Part shown: positions 1 to 4,836 of the stretch, piece by piece
Layout: each line of letters begins with the position of its first letter
Position numbering within the stretch: the first letter of the stretch is position 1
NCBI GenBank assembly: GCA_011525185.1
Contig: WTIQ01000464.1
Coordinates: forward strand, 1 to 6,583
Direction: 5' to 3'
Length of the DNA stretch: 6,583 nt
DNA from: Paracoccaceae bacterium
GTDB lineage: Bacteria; Pseudomonadota; Alphaproteobacteria; Rhodobacterales; Rhodobacteraceae
Program-made: the position numbers and the translations under genes
Notes under the pieces: model-generated
Told to the model about the DNA's origin: nothing
The model's database searches: none
The model's input: the letters and a program-made list of their open reading frames with translations, nothing else

Positions 1-1798
1 CTTTTACGGTCGCGCTGCGTTCGGCGTGAATGCCTGTCTCCATTTTCATCGCTTCTATGGTGAGCAATAAATCGCCTTCGTTGACCTTTTGCCCCGCGCT
101 TGCACTCACAGAGGCAACGACGCCTGGCATCGGGGCACCAATGTGGTTGGCGTTGCCATCTTCGGCCTTGGGGCGGCTGGCTGTTTGGCTTTTGACAAGG
201 CGGTTGGGGACGCGGATCACCCGGGGCTGACCGTTGAGCTCGAAAAAGACTTTGACCTCGCCTTGATCGTCGGTTTCGCCAATCGCTTGAAGACGAATTT
301 CAAGCGTTTTTCCTGGGTCAATTTCGGCGGTGATTTCTTCGCCAGCTTCCATTCCATAAAAGAATGTGCGTGTGGGAAGCGCACGAACTGGCCCATAGGT
401 ACGCCGACGTCCCATGTAGTCGAGGAAGACTTTGGGATACATGAGATAGGCGTTCAGGTCTTCGTCATCGACGCCTTTGCCCTCCATCATATCGCTCAGC
501 TCTTTGCGGGTCGCTTCAAGGTCAACAGGGGCAAGGCCTGCACCTGGTCGGTTGGTGTTTGGTGCTTCCCCTTTCAGGACTTTGCTGATGATTTTGTCGG
601 GGAATCCTCCAGGTGGTTGACCAAGGTTTCCTTTCATCATGTCCACGACACTGTCTGGAAAGGCTATCTCAGTCGCTGGGTTTTCGACGTCATCACGGTT
701 AAGGCCTTGGCTCACCATCATAAGCGCCATGTCCCCAACGACCTTTGAGGAGGGGGTCACTTTTACAATATCCCCAAACATCTGGTTCACATCTGCATAG
801 GTTTTGGCGATATCGGGCCATTTTTCTTCCAAGCCCAATGAACGCGCCTGCGCTTTTAGGTTGGTAAATTGTCCGCCTGGCATTTCATGTAGGTACACCT
901 CTGAGGCAGGCGCAGAGAGTCCGCTTTCAAAGGCCACATATTGCGCTCTGACGTGTTCCCAATAATCGCTCAAGCTGCGGATTGCTGAAATGTCCAATCC
1001 CGTGTCCTGTTCACTGCCATGCAGTGCTTCCACGATCGAGCCAAGACAGGGTTGTGATGTGCCCCCGGAAAAGGCATCCATTGCCACATCCACCGCATCA
1101 ACACCTGCTTCTGAAGCGGCTAGAATCGTCGGTCCTGCAAGTCCAGAGGTATCATGGGTGTGAAAGTGGATCGGAAGGCCGACGTCTTCTTTAAGGGCTT
1201 TGACCAAGACCCGCGCTGCTGCAGGCTTGAGAAGCCCCGCCATGTCTTTGAGTCCAAGGATATGAGCGCCGCCTGCTTTCAGCTCTTTGCCGATGTTCAC
1301 ATAGTAATTCAGATCATATTTTGCGCGGTTGGGATCGAGTATATCGCCCGTGTAACAAACGCTAGCTTCGCAGATTTTGCCAGACGCGATGACGGCGTCC
1401 ATCGCAACGCGCATGTTTTCAACCCAGTTCAAGCTGTCAAAAACACGGAAAACATCGATGCCTTTGGCCGCTTCTGCAACAAAACTTTCCACAACATTAT
1501 CGGGGTAGTTTGTGTACCCCACGCCGTTGCTGGCCCGCAACAGCATTTGGGTCATCAAATTGGGCATATGTTCGCGTATATCGCGCAAGCGTTGCCAAGG
1601 GCATTCTTGAAGGAAGCGGAAGGCCACATCAAAGGTCGCGCCCCCCCAGCACTCCACACTAAACAGGTCAGGCATGAGCGATGCATAGGCAGGTGCCGCT
1701 TTGACCATGTCAATCGAGCGCATGCGGGTTGCGAGTAGGGATTGATGACCATCGCGCATGGTGGTGTCTGTGATCAAAAGCCGTTTTTGCTCAAGCAT
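1..1798 (-). CDS. pyc: Carboxyltransferase and biotinyl-carrier half of pyruvate carboxylase (possible restart ORF, partial at the window edge)
   Basis: The frame after the premature stop stays open from 2029 to the window edge. Its first ATG is at 1798-1796 (residue 527 of the intact protein), 15 residues before catalytic D542. A product starting there would begin MLEQKRLLITDTTMRDGHQ, much like free carboxyltransferase subunits such as PycB or oxaloacetate decarboxylase alpha. It would hold the CT barrel (K710, H739, H741), T874, the QPPGGFP segment, a basic linker (RVIRVPNRLVKSQTASRPK), and the biotinyl domain with AMKM. It would lack the linker segment 450-526, which helps assembly and acetyl-CoA control in single-chain enzymes. 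I see no good Shine-Dalgarno sequence before this ATG (GCAGATTGG precedes it), so independent translation is speculative. The coding content itself is certain; the start is not. A GTG at 1942-1940 and a TTG at 1966-1964 are other possible but equally weak starts. Confidence -1.
   Translation of the reverse strand, partial: MLEQKRLLITDTTMRDGHQSLLATRMRSIDMVKAAPAYASLMPDLFSVECWGGATFDVAFRFLQECPWQRLRDIREHMPNLMTQMLLRASNGVGYTNYPDNVVESFVAEAAKGIDVFRVFDSLNWVENMRVAMDAVIASGKICEASVCYTGDILDPNRAKYDLNYYVNIGKELKAGGAHILGLKDMAGLLKPAAARVLVKALKEDVGLPIHFHTHDTSGLAGPTILAASEAGVDAVDVAMDAFSGGTSQPCLGSIVEALHGSEQDTGLDISAIRSLSDYWEHVRAQYVAFESGLSAPASEVYLHEMPGGQFTNLKAQARSLGLEEKWPDIAKTYADVNQMFGDIVKVTPSSKVVGDMALMMVSQGLNRDDVENPATEIAFPDSVVDMMKGNLGQPPGGFPDKIISKVLKGEAPNTNRPGAGLAPVDLEATRKELSDMMEGKGVDDEDLNAYLMYPKVFLDYMGRRRTYGPVRALPTRTFFYGMEAGEEITAEIDPGKTLEIRLQAIGETDDQGEVKVFFELNGQPRVIRVPNRLVKSQTASRPKAEDGNANHIGAPMPGVVASVSASAGQKVNEGDLLLTIEAMKMETGIHAERSATVK
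44..46 (-). other. Biotinylation-site lysine codon (AMKM motif)
   Basis: The minus strand reads LTIEAMKMETGIHAER across this codon. AMKM is the recognition core of biotinyl carrier domains, and its lysine receives biotin from biotin protein ligase. The upstream turn with the MPG of GAPMPGVVASV, a typical lead-in for this domain, is also present at about 111-141. Confidence -1.
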
Positions 1799-2029
1799 CC
1801 AATCTGCGACCGCTTGCGCGCCTTTTTCGTCTAAAAGTTGGCGCGTGCCTGCTCTGAATTCGGGGGCGTGTTTGGGTGGCACAGGCTGCTTGATTGAGGG
1901 ATCGGGTTTGGCCCGTCCATCTGTTTCAGGATGACCATTCACAGAGATGTCCGCGATATAGGTCAAAACTTTGGTGCCGCGATCTCGCCGCTTTCTAAAG
2001 TTAAAGAGATCGGTGGTCTCATCAAAGAC

Positions 2030-2032
2030 TTA
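2030..2032 (-). other. In-frame nonsense codon TAA in pyruvate carboxylase
   Basis: Reading the minus strand, ACG ACC TAA GTC TTT GAT gives T-T-stop-V-F-D, where the family reads T-T-K-(F/V)-(I/F)-D. The frame is the same on both sides, so this is a substitution and not a frameshift. One base change, AAA to TAA, is enough. Because the codon is TAA, decoding as selenocysteine (UGA) or pyrrolysine (UAG) does not apply. Confidence -1.
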
Positions 2033-3376
2033 GGTCGTGCATTCATTGCTCAAAAATGTGGGGTGTTTAAGCAGGTTCTCAACAAAGGCGATATTTGTGC
2101 TCACCCCGCGAATACGAAATTCACGCAGCGCGCGGTCCATGCGCGCGATGGCTTTTTCAGGCGTTGGCGCCCAAGCGGTCACCTTTACCAAGAGACTGTC
2201 GTAATAGCGCGTAATCACTCCGCCTGCGTAGGCGGTGCCTCCGTCAAGGCGAATGCCCATACCCGTGGCACTGCGAAAAGCTGTGAGGCGGCCGTAATCG
2301 GGGATAAAATTATTCTGAGGATCTTCGGTTGTAATCCGCGTTTGCAGCGCATGACCATTGAGACGGATATCGTCTTGCGAGGCTTTGCCTGTGGCCTCTG
2401 CGAGGGTCTTGCCCTCTGCGATCAAAATTTGGGCTTGAACAATATCAATTCCAGTCACTTCTTCAGTGACAGTATGTTCCACCTGAACGCGCGGATTGAC
2501 TTCGATAAAGTAAAAGTCCTCTGTGTCCATATCCATCAGGAATTCGACCGTGCCAGCGCATTCGTAGTTCACATGGGCACATATCTTGCGGCCCAAATCA
2601 CAAAGGCGTTCGCGTTGCTCGGCACTGAGATAAGGAGCAGGGGCGCGTTCCACAACTTTTTGGTTGCGACGTTGCACCGAACAGTCCCGCTCCCAAAGAT
2701 GGAAAATCTCACCGTGTTTATCGCCCAAGATTTGCACCTCGACGTGACGCGCACGCAGGATCATCTTTTCAAGATACCCCTCGCCATTGCCAAAGGCTGC
2801 TTCGGCTTCGCGTCGCCCTTCAAGCACTTTGTCCTGCAATTCATCCGGTCCATTGATCGGGCGCATCCCACGACCACCGCCGCCCCAGCTTGCTTTGAGC
2901 ATCAAGGGATAGCCTATTTCAGCAGCCTCTTTTGCGATGGCGTCCATATCGTCGCCCAACACATCTGTGGCTGGGATCACAGGAACACCCGCGGCAATCG
3001 CAACTTGCCGCGCTGAGGCTTTGTCGCCAAGCGCACGCATTGTCTCTGCTTTGGGGCCGATAAAGGTGATACCATTTTTGTCACAGGCATCCACAAAGTC
3101 AGGATTTTCAGACAAGAGGCCATAGCCAGGGTGGATCGCATCTGCGCCGCATTCACGTGCCACGCGGATCACTTCTTCGATAGAGAGATAGGCCGCCACT
3201 GGTCCAAGGCCGTGTCCAATGCGATATGCTTCGTCCGCCTTAAATCGATGAAGACCGAGTTTGTCTTCTTCGGCAAAAACGGCGACTGTTTTCTTGCCCA
3301 TTTCATTGGCAGCACGCATTATACGAATAGCGATCTCGCCGCGGTTCGCGATCAGGATTTTTTTAAATTCGGGCAT
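2030..3376 (-). CDS. pyc: Biotin carboxylase half of pyruvate carboxylase (448 aa, ends at the premature TAA)
   Basis: This is the part a ribosome would make if the TAA is obeyed: a complete ATP-grasp biotin carboxylase domain, which carboxylates biotin using ATP and bicarbonate. Visible are the N-terminal KILIANRGEIA motif (6-16), the GDK lysine (119), the glycine-rich ATP lid KASWGGGGRGM (161-171), ERDCSVQRRNQK (229-240) with K240, E278, and the catalytic block FIEVNPRVQVEHT (290-302) with E292, N294 and R296. R347 lies in HALQTRITTED. All are what an active enzyme needs. The length, 448 residues, is almost that of the stand-alone AccC subunit (449 in E. coli). The start at 3376 fits the family N-terminus (MPEF...) and has an AGGA six bases upstream. 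In-frame ATGs at 3460 and 3394 only add residues absent from the family. Without its carboxyltransferase and biotin domains the fragment could not make oxaloacetate alone. Confidence -1.
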   Translation of the reverse strand: MPEFKKILIANRGEIAIRIMRAANEMGKKTVAVFAEEDKLGLHRFKADEAYRIGHGLGPVAAYLSIEEVIRVARECGADAIHPGYGLLSENPDFVDACDKNGITFIGPKAETMRALGDKASARQVAIAAGVPVIPATDVLGDDMDAIAKEAAEIGYPLMLKASWGGGGRGMRPINGPDELQDKVLEGRREAEAAFGNGEGYLEKMILRARHVEVQILGDKHGEIFHLWERDCSVQRRNQKVVERAPAPYLSAEQRERLCDLGRKICAHVNYECAGTVEFLMDMDTEDFYFIEVNPRVQVEHTVTEEVTGIDIVQAQILIAEGKTLAEATGKASQDDIRLNGHALQTRITTEDPQNNFIPDYGRLTAFRSATGMGIRLDGGTAYAGGVITRYYDSLLVKVTAWAPTPEKAIARMDRALREFRIRGVSTNIAFVENLLKHPTFLSNECTT

Positions 3377-3382
3377 TGGTCG

Positions 3383-3386
3383 TCCT
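3383..3386 (-). promoter_or_regulatory. Shine-Dalgarno-like AGGA for pyruvate carboxylase
   Basis: AGGA on the minus strand lies six bases before the ATG at 3376-3374. Together with the family N-terminus, this supports that ATG over the in-frame ATGs further upstream at 3394 and 3460. Confidence -1.
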
Positions 3387-3480
3387 AGGGTCATTTGAGG
3401 CACATGAAAGTGCAGTAAAATCGGTGTTACCACGGTGCATCTGGACCCAAACAGTGTCAATTCGTCGATACACCTTCCGG

Positions 3481-3540
3481 ATGCGACAGAGTTATCGCAT
3501 TTGCTCGCCAGTTCAATTCTTTTTTTTTAATCTGCGATAA
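3481..3540 (-). repeat. Overlapping inverted repeats (TGCGA/TCGCA) between the oxidase and carboxylase genes
   Basis: On the minus strand three related segments occur in order: TTATCGCA (3540-3533), ATGCGATAA (3500-3492) and TCGCAT (3486-3481). The middle one is complementary to the first over 8 bases (33 bases apart) and to the third over 6 bases (8-base loop). Either pairing excludes the other. An A9 run (3528-3520) lies in the larger loop. No T run follows the hairpins on the minus strand, so a standard intrinsic terminator is not supported. Possible roles are an operator upstream of pyc, an mRNA-end structure for the oxidase gene, or chance. A TTGACA (3460-3455, minus) downstream of the repeats could be a -35 element for pyc, but no convincing -10 sits at the right distance. 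Confidence -1.
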
Positions 3541-3548
3541 TTAAACTT

Positions 3549-4682
3549 TTAAGAGAGTAGTGTTTTTGAGGCTTCGGAAACAGAGCTCAGACCAAGCTGT
3601 CCCATGTTGGCGAGTAAGTCTTGGCGCAGCATTTCGCTCAGATGAGCAGGGCCCGCGCGTCCCAAAGCGGCAAGCGCATAATGCCAAGCCCGCCCCATCA
3701 TGACAAAATCGGCACCAAGGGCAAAGGCGCGCAGAATATCCAGCCCCGTTTCAAACCCGCCGTCGATGATAAGCGGCAGGGATGTGGTTGCTCTGAAGTC
3801 GGACAAGACGTCAATCGTGGCAGGGGCAGCATCGAATTGACGGCCTGCATGATTTGAAATCCAAAGAGCGTCAATGCCGATCTCCTCGAGAGAGGTACAA
3901 TCTGACGCGTTCAAAACCCCTTTTATGATAAACGCACCCTCCCAATGGTCTCTAAGCCATTTAACGTACTCAAGATCAGGCGCTACTCGCAGCAAATAGC
4001 CGATGTGTTCCGTCGTTGGCAGGCCCCGAATATTCTTTCCATAGCTTGCAACCAGCGGCATTTCCGGTCGTCCAAACGCCGCCATCCCCAAAGCCCAAGC
4101 AGGGCGTAGGGCTATTTGAGCCAAGAGGCGGGAGGTGAGCACAGGTGGCTGGGTGATTCCGCCTCGTGTTTGTCTTTCGCGTCGACTTGCGACTGGTATG
4201 TCAACGGTCAAAACGAGCGTCTTGAAACCCGCAGATTTAACGCGATTGATCATATCCAATCGCACTTCTGGGTCGCGGGGGGGATAAAGCTGAAACCACC
4301 CGTTTTCCCCGACGTAGGGGCCGATGGTTTCAGGCGTTTGGCACGCCACTGTCGAAAGGCAGTAGGGCAGGTTTTGACGGTAGGCATTTCTCGCAAGAAT
4401 GCCTTCTGCATCAGGCCAAATGGCCCCAGACATGCCAACGGGCGCAACACCAAAAGGAAGATCATAGCTCTGACCGAGCAAATTGGTCTGCGTTGAGGCC
4501 TCAACCTCGCCCTTCAATATCGCGGGCATAAAATGCACGCTGTCTAATGATCTGCGGTTGTGCGCTTTTGTCCGTTCATCTCCTGTTGCGCTGTCAAGGT
4601 ATTCCCAGACAAAATGCGGTATCCGCCGTTTCGCGGCTGGCTTAAGATACTTAAGCGCGGGATATCGATGTTCCAAAACCAT
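3549..4682 (-). CDS. FMN-dependent alpha-hydroxy acid oxidase/dehydrogenase, LldD/glycolate oxidase family (377 aa)
   Basis: Enzymes of this family oxidise a 2-hydroxy acid (L-lactate, glycolate, mandelate) to the 2-keto acid with FMN in a TIM barrel. The family residues are visible: Y28 in HFVWEYLDSATG, APVGMSG (80-86), Q131 and Y133 in WFQLY, T159, D161 and R168 in LTVDIPVASRRER, K254 in IIKGV, the catalytic His-Arg pair H278/R281 in SNHAGRQ, the FMN-phosphate segment DGG (307-309) and GR (330-331). K254 to H278 is 24 residues, as in plant glycolate oxidase. The D161-to-K254 stretch is about 20 residues longer. Two positions deviate: SNHA rather than SNHG, and E311 where DGG-x-R is usual. 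I recall the same pattern in roseobacterial homologues. The length (377) is normal and the MVLEHRYPAL start fits the family; the ribosome site is weak. The gene precedes pyc on the same strand, 172 bases away, so L-lactate to pyruvate is the likeliest reaction, but the substrate cannot be read from sequence. I therefore give no symbol. Confidence -1.
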   Translation of the reverse strand: MVLEHRYPALKYLKPAAKRRIPHFVWEYLDSATGDERTKAHNRRSLDSVHFMPAILKGEVEASTQTNLLGQSYDLPFGVAPVGMSGAIWPDAEGILARNAYRQNLPYCLSTVACQTPETIGPYVGENGWFQLYPPRDPEVRLDMINRVKSAGFKTLVLTVDIPVASRRERQTRGGITQPPVLTSRLLAQIALRPAWALGMAAFGRPEMPLVASYGKNIRGLPTTEHIGYLLRVAPDLEYVKWLRDHWEGAFIIKGVLNASDCTSLEEIGIDALWISNHAGRQFDAAPATIDVLSDFRATTSLPLIIDGGFETGLDILRAFALGADFVMMGRAWHYALAALGRAGPAHLSEMLRQDLLANMGQLGLSSVSEASKTLLS

Positions 4683-4780
4683 ACCCGTATGTTTTAAGAG
4701 CGGCGCAGATTTGTCTAGGCCGAAATCGCAAACTTCGCAGGCTCTCCTTCAACTAATGAGAGGTCTTAAAAATTTAAAAA

Positions 4781-4795
4781 GAACAGAGTGAGAAC
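4781..4795. promoter_or_regulatory. LexA (SOS) box, alphaproteobacterial GAAC-N7-GAAC type
   Basis: GAACAGAGTGAGAAC is an exact GAAC-N7-GAAC direct repeat (GTTC-N7-GTTC on the other strand), the established LexA target of alphaproteobacteria such as Rhodobacter sphaeroides. It ends 41 bases before the uvrD-type start codon. The flanks are A-rich on both sides (AAAAA before, AAAT after). Function and position fit an SOS-controlled repair helicase. It also lies 98 bases upstream of the divergent oxidase start, so an effect on that gene cannot be excluded. Confidence -1.
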
Positions 4796-4801
4796 AAATC
4801 T

Positions 4802-4829
4802 TTGCATTTCCTTATCAAAAGGTTAAACT
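4802..4829 (+). promoter_or_regulatory. Candidate promoter for the helicase gene
   Basis: TTGCAT (4802-4807) and TAAACT (4824-4829), separated by 16 bases, are the best -35/-10 pair I can find before the helicase. Each matches the consensus only in part. A start about seven bases past the -10 would fall at or next to the ATG, giving an almost leaderless mRNA. This would fit the poor ribosome site (AAAAGG at 4817-4822, 14 bases from the ATG). The pair lies just downstream of the LexA-type box. The assignment is weak. Confidence -1.
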
Positions 4830-4836
4830 ATATCAC

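Larger units (their letters stand above)
1..3376 (-). pseudogene. pyc: Pyruvate carboxylase, single-chain type, interrupted by one in-frame stop and cut by the window edge
   Basis: Pyruvate carboxylase makes oxaloacetate from pyruvate, bicarbonate and ATP in the cytoplasm, using a biotin arm that carries CO2 between two active sites. The translation shows all the parts of the single-chain enzyme in order: biotin carboxylase (about residues 1-448), linker (about 450-525), carboxyltransferase (about 530-800), the region with VTPSSK around 874, and the biotinyl domain with AMKM (biotinyl lysine 1111). Carboxyltransferase residues are present: D542 in TTMRDGHQ, K710 in LKDMAG (the carboxylated lysine), metal ligands H739 and H741 in HTHD, and T874. 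Their spacing matches Rhizobium etli PYC (D549, K718, H747, H749, T882, K1119), shifted by 7-8. Codon 449 is TAA (2030-2032), where homologues have Lys in a TTK motif. I saw no other stop or frameshift down to position 2. About 35 C-terminal residues lie beyond the window. Whether it is a true pseudogene, a sequencing error or a split but working gene cannot be told from the sequence. Confidence -1.

Noticed and set aside
89..748. Plus-strand open frame of 219 codons
   Set aside because: It is antisense to the C-terminal part of pyruvate carboxylase, whose minus-strand translation is clearly conserved; no family resemblance on the plus strand.
2030..2032. Recoding of the stop as selenocysteine or pyrrolysine
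   Set aside because: The codon is TAA, not TGA or TAG, and homologues have lysine here, so neither known recoding applies.
2020..2045. Frameshift as the cause of the break in pyruvate carboxylase
   Set aside because: The codons on both sides of the TAA are in the same frame and align to the family without a gap, so it is a substitution.
1931..3016. Long plus-strand open frame (361 codons) opposite pyruvate carboxylase
   Set aside because: It lies wholly antisense to the strongly conserved biotin carboxylase and linker coding sequence, shows no recognisable domain, and is the kind of shadow frame that codon bias produces.
3377..3460. Upstream ATG starts for pyruvate carboxylase (3394 and 3460)
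   Set aside because: The added residues do not resemble the family N-terminus, and the AGGA site is placed correctly for the ATG at 3376.
3481..3548. Intrinsic terminator after the oxidase gene
   Set aside because: Short stems are present, but no T run follows on the minus strand; the T9 run is on the plus strand, where no gene ends.
3621..3857. Small plus-strand open frames inside the oxidase gene (also 4116-4496)
   Set aside because: They are antisense to conserved FMN-enzyme coding sequence and show no ribosome site or domain.
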